From: Neurospora tetraspora
Lineage: Eukaryota; Ascomycota; Sordariomycetes; Sordariales; Sordariaceae
Direction: 5' to 3'
DNA length: 64,000 nt
NCBI RefSeq assembly: GCF_033439725.1
Contig: NW_026944389.1
Span: forward strand, 1,736,001-1,800,000
The notes under the pieces were generated by a model. It worked only from the letters and a program-made list of their open reading frames with translations, had not been told where the DNA came from and did not search any database. The translations under genes and the position numbers were made by a program. This document shows, piece by piece, positions 12,501 to 23,639 of the stretch (its first letter is position 1; the number at the start of each line of letters is the position of its first letter).

Positions 12501-13278
12501 TTTGTGTCTTTTGAAAATACAGCAATAACTAACTGGCTTAGGTTCTACGCTGCTGAGGTCTGTTTGGCACTCAAGTACTTCCACGAGAACGGTGTCATTT
12601 ACCGTGACCTGAAGCTTGATAACATTCTCTTGACTCTTGACGGACACATCAAGATTGCAGACTATGGTCTGTGTAAGGAGGACATGTGGTACGGCTCGAC
12701 CACTAGCACCTTCTGCGGTACTCCCGAGTTCATGGCCCCCGAGATTCTCTTGGACAAGAAGTACGGCCGCGCTGTGGACTGGTGGGCGTTTGGCGTTCTG
12801 ATATACCAGATGCTACTCCAGCAGTCCCCCTTCCGCGGTGAAGACGAGGACGAAATCTACGACGCCATTCTGGCCGACGAGCCGCTTTACCCGATCCACA
12901 TGCCTAGAGACAGCGTGTCGATCCTGCAGAAGCTGCTCACGCGCGAGCCTGACCAGCGTCTGGGCAGCGGCCCGACCGACGCTCAGGAGATCATGTCGCA
13001 ACCCTTTTTCAGGAACATCAACTGGGATGACATCTACCACAAGCGTGTGCAGCCGCCCTTCCTGCCGCAGATTAAGAGCGCGACGGATACGAGCAACTTC
13101 GATAGCGAATTTACTAGTGTCACTCCGGTGCTCACGCCCGTTCAGTCAGGTATGTTTTATCACATCACAATCCTAATACCAGCGTTCTCATGACTAACCT
13201 GACCCGTTTTTTACAGTCCTCTCTCAAGCCATGCAGGAAGAGTTCAGGGGTTTCTCCTACACGGCCGACTTTGACTAA
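9536..13278 (+). CDS. pkc1: protein kinase C (fungal PKC1 type)
   Basis: Six exons: 9536-9971, 10036-10299, 10368-11342, 11396-12488, 12542-13149, 13217-13278; phases agree and give 1145 aa, the usual fungal length. Order of parts: two N-terminal coiled-coil HR1 (Rho-binding) repeats, a C2-like domain, a pseudosubstrate with Ala in the acceptor position ([15 protein letters not shown]), two C1 zinc fingers ([20 protein letters not shown]... and [20 protein letters not shown]...), a Gln/Ser/Pro-rich linker, then the kinase. Kinase motifs: GKGNFGKV, the VAIK-type lysine in [21 protein letters not shown] (Tyr replacing Phe of DFG, normal in fungal Pkc1), activation loop [14 protein letters not shown], turn motif near LTPVQS and hydrophobic motif FRGFSY. 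It acts downstream of Rho1 in the cell-wall-integrity pathway and in growth control. Confidence 0.97.
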
Positions 13279-14191
13279 ATAAGCGTTTTTTTTTTTTGTT
13301 CAAGTCAATTGGCGGTGTGCTAGTATTGTTGGAGGATTAATACGCACCAAACTTGGGTGCGCGGCGAGAAACGTAGTGTGACGATGATGGTATAAAAAAG
13401 GAGAAGAATTGGAACCACAAGGCGGGACCAAGGTTGTGGTGTTGGGTTGAACGTTGGGAAGAAGATCTAATAGTTATTGAACACTAGTTATTATCCTATA
13501 GAAAGAGAAAGAAGAACAAGCGAAATGATGAAAGCCTTTCGGTTCGGGGTTTGGAAGTTGTTGAAGAATTGAGAGTTGTGGCGGCGCACTCGCACGAAAG
13601 AGAAGGTTGCTTTTTTTTCGCTTTAAACACTGGTCCGGTCTTTACTTACATCTCGAAGTCAGCGTTGTTTGAGATACCATTCTGGAAGAGTTCAGTTTGC
13701 TATTAAGGGGTCGGTCGGGTGCCTGGTGCGAAGTCAGAAGATGACGATTATTGTACACTAGATGAGTAGTAGATTGTGTCCTTTTTAGTCTAATTCCTCC
13801 TTCCCCAGTGCTTTTTGTCCGAAGTCTCTTTCTTCTAAAGATACCAATTATATACGAAAGATGAGTGAGAGTTGTTTATGTATATATACAAGAAAGAAAT
13901 ATGTCTGTCTATATACATGATCATCATCATCGTTCATCAACAACGTACAGATAAAGAAGAGAAAGAAAATAATTTTCATCCGCCACAACATCATACAACA
14001 ACAACAACAACAACAACATACAACCACAATCAGCAACCAACCAACCAAGCAAACCAGCGTTCTAGTAAAAAGCCGCCCGCTCCCTTGCTCCCTTCAAAAT
14101 GCAGCCAATTTTATCTAGCAAAACATGAAAACCCGCCCGCCAAAAAGCTCTAGAATACTTGATCGAAAAAATCACATCAGATCAAATCAAA
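13279..14191. other. convergent 3' intergenic region with (CAA)n
   Basis: Between the 3' ends of pkc1 (+) and she9 (-). A/T-rich; T-run just after the pkc1 stop, and an (ACA)n microsatellite at 13995-14018. No protein-like frame. Confidence 0.6.
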
Positions 14192-15817
14192 TCAAGCCTT
14201 CCCGCTACCTACACCACTCCTCAAAACGAAAAACGCAACGCTAGCAACCACCGCCGCACCCGTCGCCGCGCTCTCCAGCGCCAGCAGCGACACGTCCCGC
14301 ATCTTGACGTCTATCCTCCTGTCGCTGTAGAGGTCCACGACGGCGGCCTTGATCTGTTGAGGATCAGAGAGCGTTTGTTGCCATTTCTGGGCGGTTTGCT
14401 TCCATGTTAGTGGTGCTGGTTGGGGCTCTTCTTGTGTCTCTGGTATTTGTTGTTGGTGTTGTGCTGCTTCTTCAGCAGCCTCCTCGGCGGCAGCGGCTAT
14501 GAACTCGGCTGCTAGATCCATTTCTCCTTCTTCTGTTTCAGCAGCAGTTCCTGAGGAGGTGGTAGAAGTGGAGGAGGAACCAGAAGAAGAAGAAGTAGAA
14601 GCCAACGCCTGAATCTCCCTTTCCTGCTCCATCAACCTCGTCAAATGCGCCATCTCCCTCAACCCACTCGCCTCCAGCGCCTGCCGCACCTGTCCCAACT
14701 CATGTCTGACCTCGTCAATCACCCCCTTTTCGTTTTCGGCGATCCCCTTCATCAACCTCTTCCTTCGCCACGGCTCGGCAACGAACTGCAATACCAGAAA
14801 CAACAGCACGTTCACCCCCATCAGTCCCCACGTGCCCCACGTCGACTGCCGCCGGATTCTATCGCTCCAGATTTGTTCCTCGTGGTACCGTTTTAAGATG
14901 CCGGCGTTCAAGTCGGCGGAGAGTCGCGACTCTTCGGTTTCAGCCTCGGTTAACTCCTGCGCCGCTTGCGCCACTTGCGCTTCTAATTCGTGATCCAATC
15001 TGTACAGACTGGTGAACCGCTCGAGATCAAGCGGGTTCCATGTGTCCTTGCGCGCGAGCAGGGTGGTCACCTCGCGCTGCGTCGAGGCGCGGTGCATGGT
15101 GAGACTCTTGTAATTGTGTCGGGCGTCGCGCAAGCGGGATTGGGCTTGTCCGTGGGCGACTTCCAGCTCGGCGTTTTGCCGCTTGATTTGCTCAATGGCG
15201 CTGTAGCCGGTCAGGTCGTTGAGGGTTTGGGTGGCGGTCAGGAGACGGGTCTGGAAGTTGTCCATTATGGTGGAGAAGCGGGCGGCGAGGCGGGCGCGGT
15301 GGGCTTCGGTGCGCGAGGGGAGTTCGGGTTGGGTTGGGTCATTGTTGCCGTTTTCGGTGGTGGTTTCTGAAGCCGATTCGGACGGGTTGGCGGCGCTGTC
15401 GCTAGCGGAGGTGGTGGGCTCGGACTCGGGAGACTTGGACGTCTCGGACTCGGAAGCAGCTGTTGGTCTTTCTGTTTCGGGCTTGGTGGCATCGGCGGTG
15501 GTGTCTTCTTTTGCCGACTCTGAAGGCGACGCCTCGGCTTGGGCCTGGGGAGGTGGTGGCATGAAGAAGACATTGGAGGACTCGGTCTCCTTGTTGTCCT
15601 TATTCTCGGTGGTGTCTTTGGGAGGTTGGGTCGAGAAGAAAAGTCGGCCGTCGCGAATGGAGAGGCGGAGGGTGCCCTGGCGCATGCATATCGAGGGGTT
15701 TATCGGTCTTCGTGGTACGGGAGCGAATTGGGAGAGAGGACGACCGGATGATAATGCGCCGGTGCCCCTCCACGAGGAAGGGCGCACAGCTAGCCGGATA
15801 GCTGTGGTGGAAGACAT
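14192..15817 (-). CDS. she9: She9/Mdm33-type mitochondrial inner-membrane protein
   Basis: A single 541-aa frame, ATG at 15817. N-terminal Arg/Ser-rich presequence, then a low-complexity Ser/Glu/Thr linker (residues about 75-170), a long helical coiled-coil region (about 180-320) containing DNFQTRLLTATQTLNDLTGY and RKDTWNPLDLERFTSLYRLD, a first membrane span after WGTWGLMGVNVLLFLVLQF (about 327-347), then EPWRRKRL. A second hydrophobic stretch lies near the C-terminus (about 517-537). The coiled coil/TM/tail arrangement and the DTWNPLDLERFTxLYR block are those of yeast She9/Mdm33, which shapes mitochondria by promoting inner-membrane fission. The region between the spans has long Ser/Thr and Ala/Glu/Gln runs. 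Confidence 0.92.
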   Translation of the reverse strand: MSSTTAIRLAVRPSSWRGTGALSSGRPLSQFAPVPRRPINPSICMRQGTLRLSIRDGRLFFSTQPPKDTTENKDNKETESSNVFFMPPPPQAQAEASPSESAKEDTTADATKPETERPTAASESETSKSPESEPTTSASDSAANPSESASETTTENGNNDPTQPELPSRTEAHRARLAARFSTIMDNFQTRLLTATQTLNDLTGYSAIEQIKRQNAELEVAHGQAQSRLRDARHNYKSLTMHRASTQREVTTLLARKDTWNPLDLERFTSLYRLDHELEAQVAQAAQELTEAETEESRLSADLNAGILKRYHEEQIWSDRIRRQSTWGTWGLMGVNVLLFLVLQFVAEPWRRKRLMKGIAENEKGVIDEVRHELGQVRQALEASGLREMAHLTRLMEQEREIQALASTSSSSGSSSTSTTSSGTAAETEEGEMDLAAEFIAAAAEEAAEEAAQHQQQIPETQEEPQPAPLTWKQTAQKWQQTLSDPQQIKAAVVDLYSDRRIDVKMRDVSLLALESAATGAAVVASVAFFVLRSGVGSGKA

Positions 15818-16716
15818 TATGATTTGTATGAGAGAGTTAAAGAGAGAGTGGGTGACCGAACCCAGACCAGACGGCGGGGAAGAGGAGAGATCTGGGTCAG
15901 TTGCAACGAGCGAGTGTTGCTGTCGGAGCTGTTGTCGAAGGTGGACGTCGTCGGCGGTTGGATGCGGTCGAGTGGTGCCAGCAATCGCGCGACTTGGGAC
16001 TTGGGACTTGGGGGAATTGCCGGCAACTTGAGGAGGAACCGGCAGCCGGAGGAGGGGAGCTGTCGAGCCAATTCCAACTGGTCAATCCCACTTTCTTCCA
16101 ATTCCATCCCAAGTCCACCCAATCGGCCCCACCAAGCCGGCTATTCTGCCGTCCGATATCCCCTTAAGCCCCCTCACCGCCTTGCACGTTGGAGTTGAGA
16201 ATAACGTCATCAGACAACCCTAACCCTTTCTTCCTTTTAGCACTCAGGGACTATCCCCGTTTGGGTATCACGACCAAAACAAAGCCCCTGAATCCCTCGT
16301 CGTTGACGATGACCAAGGGGCCCAAGTCGACGTGATACACCCCTCGTCCGGAAGGGGTCCGGCATCACCAGTATGCGGACACTTTACTCCAAGGAGACTC
16401 GCAGTGACGTTTCCCGTCCGATGTTTGACGCACTTGTCTAAATTCTCCAAGGTTCCGTCACCCGGTAGTTCGGGAGTTGTCGCCCGTCCCTCGGCCTTGT
16501 CTCCTCGGTGGTCGAAACCTTCATCATGGGTTTCCTCTTCCTTTCAAGATTTTTGCGTTAGAGACCCAGAGCTCATGGATTTTCTCTTGGCTTGGGAAAA
16601 AAAAATCCTATTTGGCAGTTTCCATCCGGTGATTCCGGTCTTCCGTTCCGTCCCTTTGCGGGCAACATTAACTCTCAATCTATCCTTTTATAATTGCTCA
16701 TTACTTTACATAGGGA
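15818..16716. promoter_or_regulatory. divergent promoter region, she9 / membrane protein
   Basis: About 0.9 kb between divergent genes, with a small direct repeat (GACTTGGGACTTGGG, 15998-16013), a telomere-like 12-mer at 16216-16227, and no convincing coding exon. A short upstream exon of the gene starting at 16717 cannot be excluded because CATAG directly precedes that ATG region. Confidence 0.5.
16216..16227. repeat. telomere-like 12-mer (telobox-like)
   Basis: Exact second copy of the AACCCTAACCCT 12-mer seen at 7926, in the she9/membrane-protein intergenic region. Confidence 0.5.
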
Positions 16717-18552
16717 ATGCAGGTCAATCATTTCTTCATGCTGCATGCCGCGCTGGCTGCAGCTCAGCTTTCAGGACCTGGGGATGATGGCACACCAAGC
16801 AGAGACAATGTCTTGACTGCAAAAGCGGAAGGAGGAGGTCCTGCAGCGGTCACGCCCTCGAGTCTGCATACCGACTACAGTTCGTTGAACACCATCTCAA
16901 ACCCAGATACAACCGCCAAGGTCGATCCGAACACAGCGGTAGAAACACCAATACCAAATAACCCTCCCGATTCAGAAGCCGGCCTTCCCGTGGGATCTAC
17001 AGGGGGGGGATCACCACAGTTTCTGGAGTCAAATCAACCAGCTCCAGTTCCAGTTCCAGTTCTAGAACCAGTTCAGTCAGAGATAGCACCTCCCGAAGTT
17101 TTTGCCCAAATTCCAGAGCTGGCCGCGTCACCTGCAACCGAGACGGCTGGAATTGTCACATCTGATTCACCAGGCAGCACTATCGCTACTACACCACTCG
17201 TTACTCCAAATCAGCCTACGCCTTTCGCTTCCGTTCCTGTCGAAAGCCTGACGCAAACACCTACAGTAACTCCATCTCCAGCTGAAGCCACCAAAGCAGC
17301 CATTCTCGCCGTGCCCGACTCCTCATCCCAGGTCTCAGTCTCAGACATACAATCGCCATCTGCGTCAATATCCGACCCCAACCCCAGCTCTCTTTCAAGC
17401 GCCTCACCATCCGCCACGGCAGTAACAACCGAAACCGCAATCCCAGCAGCACCATCAACCACTTTTCTCTCGGTCATCACTTCATCCACCACCGATCCTG
17501 CTCTTGGGTTTATCGCATTCGCCACGGACTCCTCGGCATCTTCTTCACTCCCCTCCTCACTCACAACAACCCCATCACCAGCCCCCTCCTCCTCATCCCT
17601 TTCCTCCACCACCTCCACCTCCACCACCGATCAACCCGCAATGGCCTCCAACACCGCCATTGACGCCGCCTCCTTGCAACCAGCGACTACATCCTACCCT
17701 CACTCCTCAAACGAGTACCTCTCCTCCCAAGCCAAAGTCGCCATTGCACTCGTCTCAGTGGTAGGGGTATTAGCCGTCATGGCAGTTATTGGCTACGTGC
17801 TTTGGCATATGAGGATGCGGGATGCGCGGTTGGAGCGGAATCGACGAGCAGCATTGGCGCGGGGGGTTGGGGGTGCAGGGAAAGGAGGAAACGGAGTAGC
17901 ACAGAGGCATAAGCGAAACCTAAGTGTGGAAGAAAAGATGAAGCAGACTTTAGAAAGGGAGCATGACGTCCCGCTGGATATTGGGAAACTTCAGGCGGAG
18001 GAGCATGGAAACCCCACGGATGGAAGAGCTGTGAATCGGTTCAGTACCATCAGGGAGAGCAGCGAGGAGAGCGAGGACAGCCAGGGAAGTGGAAATCAGC
18101 AGCGTTTCTACAGGAACAATGAGCCTTTGGCTGTCATGGCGGCGCCCATGCCCCTGGGTGAGGACTCGGACGGTATGGCTATGGCTGGTCAGAAAGAGGT
18201 TGGTGTTGGATACGGACTCGGGAGGAGTGAAAGTCAAGAAAGCGAGGAGAGTCATTATAGCGAAGGGGGTCAAGATGAATTTGGGAGGAGCGAGACTTTG
18301 GAAGGTCAGCGAGGTCGGTATGTGCATGAAAGAAGCGAAAGCCTGCGCAGTCAATGGAGCGCTGTGGAGGGCTACTACGGGATAGAAAGGTTGGAGACGG
18401 AGGTACAAGGGCAAGGGGCGGAGAGTGGCTCAGCGGGTGATGCTGGTGCTAGTGCGGGAGCGTTGGTGTCGGAGGAGACGTTGGTGAAAACGGAGTCGAA
18501 TGCCTCGACGTCGTCGGGCCGGTCAGGGGAAACCATTGGAAAGGCATTTTGA
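16717..18552 (+). CDS. Ser/Thr/Pro-rich single-pass membrane protein, function unknown
   Basis: One 611-aa frame. The N-terminus MQVNHFFMLHAALAAAQLSG looks like a signal peptide. Residues about 25-335 are extremely rich in Ser, Thr, Pro and Ala, as in heavily O-glycosylated wall-spanning ectodomains. A single transmembrane helix (VAIALVSVVGVLAVMAVIGYV, from about residue 341) is followed by a basic stop-transfer stretch (RMRDARLERNRRAALARG). The cytosolic tail of about 245 residues is rich in SEES/SQESEES clusters. The layout resembles Mid2/Wsc-like wall-stress sensors or mucin-type anchors, but there is no WSC cysteine module and I do not recognise the family. Start choice is uncertain: 16738 is an in-frame alternative and an upstream exon is possible. 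Confidence 0.75.
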   Translation: MQVNHFFMLHAALAAAQLSGPGDDGTPSRDNVLTAKAEGGGPAAVTPSSLHTDYSSLNTISNPDTTAKVDPNTAVETPIPNNPPDSEAGLPVGSTGGGSPQFLESNQPAPVPVPVLEPVQSEIAPPEVFAQIPELAASPATETAGIVTSDSPGSTIATTPLVTPNQPTPFASVPVESLTQTPTVTPSPAEATKAAILAVPDSSSQVSVSDIQSPSASISDPNPSSLSSASPSATAVTTETAIPAAPSTTFLSVITSSTTDPALGFIAFATDSSASSSLPSSLTTTPSPAPSSSSLSSTTSTSTTDQPAMASNTAIDAASLQPATTSYPHSSNEYLSSQAKVAIALVSVVGVLAVMAVIGYVLWHMRMRDARLERNRRAALARGVGGAGKGGNGVAQRHKRNLSVEEKMKQTLEREHDVPLDIGKLQAEEHGNPTDGRAVNRFSTIRESSEESEDSQGSGNQQRFYRNNEPLAVMAAPMPLGEDSDGMAMAGQKEVGVGYGLGRSESQESEESHYSEGGQDEFGRSETLEGQRGRYVHERSESLRSQWSAVEGYYGIERLETEVQGQGAESGSAGDAGASAGALVSEETLVKTESNASTSSGRSGETIGKAF

Positions 18553-19289
18553 ATAGTCCACTTAGACTCGGTAAACCACCCCCCGCCGCCGTCATGGATG
18601 TTGCTTTGCGATGTCAGAACTCATTCAACCTTGACGGATTCTTTCCACGTCCTTGATCTTCCATCATACAAACTGGGCCTCTCGCATGCGAAGTGTTTGC
18701 AGACGTTTTGGAAGCCGCGTCCCAGTCATTGAGCCGTAGTGGGAAGGCGTGGTCAAGGCGTGATTGTCCAGATTTCGTTTGCATTGTTATCGGCAAACAG
18801 CCCCGAGCGGAGCATTGCCGGCATCTCGTGGATTGCTGCAGGAAGACACGTTGAGGACATGGCCAGATGACCTACCATGAAGACGGAATCAAAACCATGA
18901 CGGAATTGGTGGAAACGCGACTTCGATATTCACATCGTTGTCTTGAGTTACATTGACTTGTACCTGTACCATTTCTCTCGTCAGATGGCAGACACGATCA
19001 GGTACCTACCAGTAACGGTTGATGGCATGGTATCCATCTCCCCACGATGGGAAGTGACTACCGAGCATGAGAGTGACGTGAGATACCTCCTTGCTGTAAC
19101 TCGGTCGCCTTCTCGGAAGGTTGTAGGGACTGAACCTTCCTCTTTTATAAAGGCAGTGCCAACTCCCAAGGAAAGAGTGCCTCGATACACTCACACTGAC
19201 ACCATTCATCACATCCTACTACCACTCGAAACCAAGCCTACTAGTTCCATCTCGTTCACATCATTCTTTCCATCTACACCACGGCCAAG
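18553..19289. other. intergenic region, promoter of the GTPase gene
   Basis: No supported gene. The right end carries a TATA-like box (19146) and a C/A-rich leader leading into the ATG at 19290. Confidence 0.5.
19146..19152 (+). promoter_or_regulatory. TATA-like box
   Basis: TATAAAG about 140 nt upstream of the ATG at 19290; suggests the damaged downstream gene still has a typical promoter. Confidence 0.35.
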
Positions 19290-22200
19290 ATGGCCTCGCC
19301 TGTGGTTACACGTCCAGCTCTGGGCTTCGAAGTTGACCTGGGAAAACTCTACGACTCCCGCACCGATACCTTCCTCCCTCACTCGCTCTTCAAAGAGACA
19401 CCAGCCAATGCAGTTGACTCTAAGGCAAAGGTCAATTCGACTGCCAAACTCAGCAAGGCAACCACGTTCCGCCAGAAGCTTGCTGATCTTGGTATTGGAA
19501 CCGAACTCGGAGCCAGCATTCTTGCAGGTCTTTCTCCCATTGACGGCTGTGGCCTGTACTTGACCGACCATCACAAAAGTCCCGGCGATGTTGCCCATTC
19601 TTCCTTGCATTATACAATCACGACGGTTGACGAGGAGCTCAATCTCACTGCCAGTGGTGTGAAGGACCTCATCATACCCGACGTTCTCGATAGCGCCAAC
19701 GCGACCCACGTGGTCACTGGCATCACCTGGGGTGCTCAATTCATCGTCACAGCCCGCACCAAAGCCGACGACCCAACCCAACTCGCTCGTCTCCAGCAAT
19801 GCCTCGACAAGGAGCTTGAGTGTCTGCTACAGGCTGCCCTCGAAGCCACTCATGTCATCGAGTTTTCTTCAACGGAGCTAGTCCAATACGGCCCGTCGAA
19901 GGAAATAGTTCAGTATGACGACGGTAACGGCATCTTTCATGACAGCACTTTGTCAGTTCTGGACAATGGTCTCACAGGTGATTCACGGCCGCTGGCTGCC
20001 CCATCTTCGACTGCCTTCATCTATGACCTTCGCAGCCGCCTCCACGCCACCAATGATGCCAAGGGAAAGCCTATCCAGTACACTCTTATGCCCGTGTCGC
20101 TGCTATCTATGCTTCGCCTCATCGACATCCAACATCAGCCTGTCATTCACCAACCCAACGTTGATTACCTGACGTACTTCATTCAGTTCCTTGACGACTG
20201 GGCAGATGCACAACAAAAGTTCAACAACTACGTTGCCCGATGCAATGAGTGCCCCACGGCTATTCCGCCCGATCACTTGCGTCTCATTGTGAGCAAGCTC
20301 CGCCCCGTCAAGACCGATGAGTTTGCGTTCAAAGCAAGCTTTGCAGAAGCTCTCAAAGACGTCCGTTATGGCAAAGCGAACGAAGACAGTCTGCGCGATT
20401 TGCTTGTAGGGGTCGAGGGCAGTGAGTTGTCACCTGAAAAGCTCCGCTCCATTGCAATCCACCGTGGAACACTTGATTTCAAGGATCAGATGAGCAGCCT
20501 GGGAGCGACGTACATCGGCTACGGCTCGACTTCTCCGACGACGATTCTCTCACGCGGGAACTTCGATGACGCGTTTGTCCTCAACTTCAACAGCAGTCTA
20601 CGGAATTCCCCCGAGTGGGATGAGACAATTCACCTCTTCGAGGAGCTCTCTTCCTTTCAAGGCAACCGGATATTACTCCTTGCTGTCGATTGCGATGCTG
20701 CCGGGCACCTCTTGGATAAAGTCTTCATCAGCCAATATCGGAGCGGCCGTGTTTTCATTGAGGATCTACTGGAACATCGCAAGATCCTGGCATCCAACTG
20801 CATCATGCAATATGACCAAGAGTGGCTGGATAGCTCCGTCAATACCAAGCCAGTTCAACGACGTCCTGTCAAGGTCCCCTGTCCTCGTCAGGGTTGTGAT
20901 CAGACCTTGCATTGCCAGTGGATTTGTGCTTTGTGCCGTTCACTTGTCGAGTACGGCCATGTTGATGACCGTCTTTACTGTGACTGCGGAGCTACTCCAT
21001 TCGACCATTGGGACTTCAAGTGTCAAGACCGCAGACACGGGTCAAGATGGACACGGTACGAACGTCCTGTGCTCTCTCAACTCCTCAACAACCTGAAGCC
21101 CTTCGATGAATTGAACATATTGGTTCTGGGCGAGACTGGCGTGGGAAAGTCGACATGGATCAACGCGTTTGTCAATTACCTGAGCTACGACACTCTTGAG
21201 GATGCTCTACAGGCGGATGACTTGAAGTGGGTGATACCCTGCTCCTTCAGTACTCAGCTTAAGGACGACTCAGATGGGAGAGGCAAGTTTGTTCAGAAGG
21301 ATATAAAGATCGGGTCCAGCAAAAGTGAGCATGATGGAGCTCGTGGGCAGTCAGCCACCCAGTCAACTGCCGTGTACACTGTTGATATTGACAACACAAG
21401 AGTCCGACTCATTGACACGCCTGGCATCGGCGACACCAGAGGCTTGGAACAGGATAACAAGAACATGGCTGACATTCTTCATGTCCTTCGCACATACAAG
21501 CAACTTCACGGAATCTTGATTCTTCTCAAGCCAAATGCTTCACGGCTGACGGTTATGTTCCGATTCTGCATCAAGCAACTCTTGACCCAGCTGCACCGTA
21601 ACGCAGCCACCAACATTGTCTTTGGATTCACCAACACCCGTGGCTCGAACTACAAACCAGGCGACACCTTCAAACCTCTGGAGGCCCTTCTAGCAACTAC
21701 ACCACGGTGCAGCTAGGGCTGTATGAGCACAATGTGTACTGCTTTGACTCGGAGAGTTTTCGCTATCTCGCTGCTCAGAAGAAAGGCATTGACATGGGCC
21801 TCATCGAAGACAACATGCGAAGCTGGGAATACTCCATCGCCGAGTGTAAGCGACTTGTCAAGTACGTCGGGGAACTTGCGCCTCACAACGTCCGCAGCAC
21901 AATCAACCTCAATGAGACTCGTGACCTGATCATCAAGTTGACGGAGCCAATGGCGCTTATTGCCCAAAAGATTGCAAGTAGCATTGCGGTCAACAATGAT
22001 CAAATCAAAGAACTCCAGTCCGCAAAGCTTTCCAGAGATGAGCTCGAGAAAAGTCTCTATGTCCAACGCGAGAGCGTCGAGTCGTATGAGGTGGATGCAC
22101 CTCGTACAATTTGTACCCATCACGATTGCGTTGAGGTACGGAGCGACTTCCAAGGACGTGATGAGACCGTGGTTGTCTACAAACAAATGTGCCACAAGCC

Positions 22201-23195
22201 CTGCGGCCTTGGAAACCAAGTCAAGAGAAATACGAAGGGGGATGATGCACTAAAGGACTGCTGGGCCATTCTGGACAGCGGTTTCTGTAAGATTTGTGGG
22301 CATCATTATATGGACCACATGCACATACTACGACTATCGATCCATGACTTACAGGTACGAGGACAAAAACATCGCACAGGATCTCATCAAGTGGGCGACA
22401 AAACTCGAGCTTAAGCAAAAGGCCATCGACATGCGCGAGGAGGCAGTGGCGGAGTTCGAGCTCGAGTACGCCCAAGTCCAAGAGGCAGCCATTCAGTTCG
22501 GATTCTTTCTCAAGCGCCACGCCATTGAACCTTACAACGATGCCACCATCGAGTATGTTGACCATTTGATCAACCAGGAGCGTCTCAAGATCAAGAGCGG
22601 AGGCAAGAAGGACACTCTGGACATGCTCGAAAAGTACAGAGCAGAACACATCCAGAAAGTCAAGGTCCTCACCGAGGCCATGGACAGGGGCGATTCGGAC
22701 CGCGTCGGTGTTCGGCAGCTCATCGACAGTTTGTACGGCCTGCCACACTTTGGCGAAGACCTTCGGAAAATTGTCACGGTCAACGAGAAAGCTGCCGAGG
22801 GCTCGTTTCGGGAGCGATCATACAACGTGTCGGCTGGGTCACACTGGAAGGGGACAAGCAAGAAGTTGACAGCGCGCCGAAAGAAGGAGGAAAGCAGGCT
22901 GATGACCATGTCCAACCGATTCGCTCCGCTGGCTTCGATGTCCGGGCATGGTCATGTAACTGCCGGCTATCCATACGAAGTTGTCCATGTCTCGAATGAA
23001 GGGCGACTCAGGAGTGAAGGAAGCCAGGTGCCGCATCACGAGGTTGTCCATGTCTCGCATGAGGGCAGACTAGGAGGGGAGAGGGATCCGACGGCGATGG
23101 AGGTGGACTCTCACTGGGATCCCACCGTTGCGATTCGGCTGCAAGCTTCAAGGCTTGCTCGCTTTCTTGGGTTCGGTGGTAATGCTTCTGGGTGA
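19290..23195 (+). pseudogene. stonustoxin-like N-domain / zinc-binding / AIG1-type GTPase protein, frame broken twice
   Basis: A long gene read in three successive blocks: 19290-21716, then a second frame to about 22327, then the first frame again to 23195. The start (ALGFEVDLGKLYDSRTD..., later ATHVVTGITWGAQFIV) matches the N-terminal domain of the stonustoxin-like (SNTX, MACPF-related) family, which is widespread in fungi and fish and mostly not toxic. A thioredoxin-like middle follows, then a Cys cluster from residue 531 (CPRQGCDQ...CQWICALC...YCDCG) that probably binds zinc. Next is a P-loop GTPase domain: G1 GETGVGKS at 614-621, G3 DTPG at 709-712, and TNTR in the G4 position, typical of AIG1/IMAP-like relatives. 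The C-terminal part is helical and begins after the CGHHYMDHMHI motif. Frame changes fall inside conserved sequence near 21690-21716 and 22325-22345, leaving no room for introns. Long intact frames on each side mean either very recent decay or sequence errors. Confidence 0.75.
22976..23075 (+). repeat. coding tandem duplication near the C-terminus
   Basis: Two adjacent copies of a unit encoding VVHVS(N/H)EGRL, starting near 22980 and 23043, about 63 nt apart. Small internal duplication in the tail of the GTPase-like gene. Confidence 0.6.
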
Positions 23196-23639
23196 TGTGT
23201 TTTCCTAGCAAATGGTGGTGTAGTGTGTAGTGGATTTCTTTTGGATGATGAGACTTTGGAGAATAATTTTTGTGACGTTGGTATAAGAGTTGTTTGTCCC
23301 ATATTGAAACATGATAGATAGAATGCAAATTGACATCGACTTTTGGGAACCAAAACACCACCTTGTGGACGGTTGGATATCGAAAGGCGAGGAATCGATT
23401 TAGTAAAAATGATGTGTGATCAAATTCGAATCCTGCCAGCCCCTTCATTTACTCTGCGTTCTTGATCGATGCTGATATGTTGCCGTCGTGGACCAATTTC
23501 TCCCGACTCTACACAACCCATTGCAGAGCTGTTCAGCTTCCAGCTTCCAAATGAGCGTTGAGATATTATCACAGCGGTCACTAGGTCACCTCAACCTGCT
23601 TCAACCACCCCAGTCAGATTAAAAAGTCCCCTCTGAGGG
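23196..23639. other. convergent 3' intergenic region
   Basis: Between the 3' ends of the GTPase-like gene (+) and pdx2 (-). Low-complexity A/T- and G/T-rich sequence, no coding signal. Confidence 0.6.

Noticed and set aside
19290-23195. Reading the SNTX-like gene as a venom-type toxin
   Set aside because: Fused to zinc-binding and GTPase domains, no secretion signal, and the family is common in non-venomous fungi; intracellular GTPase-like role is more likely.
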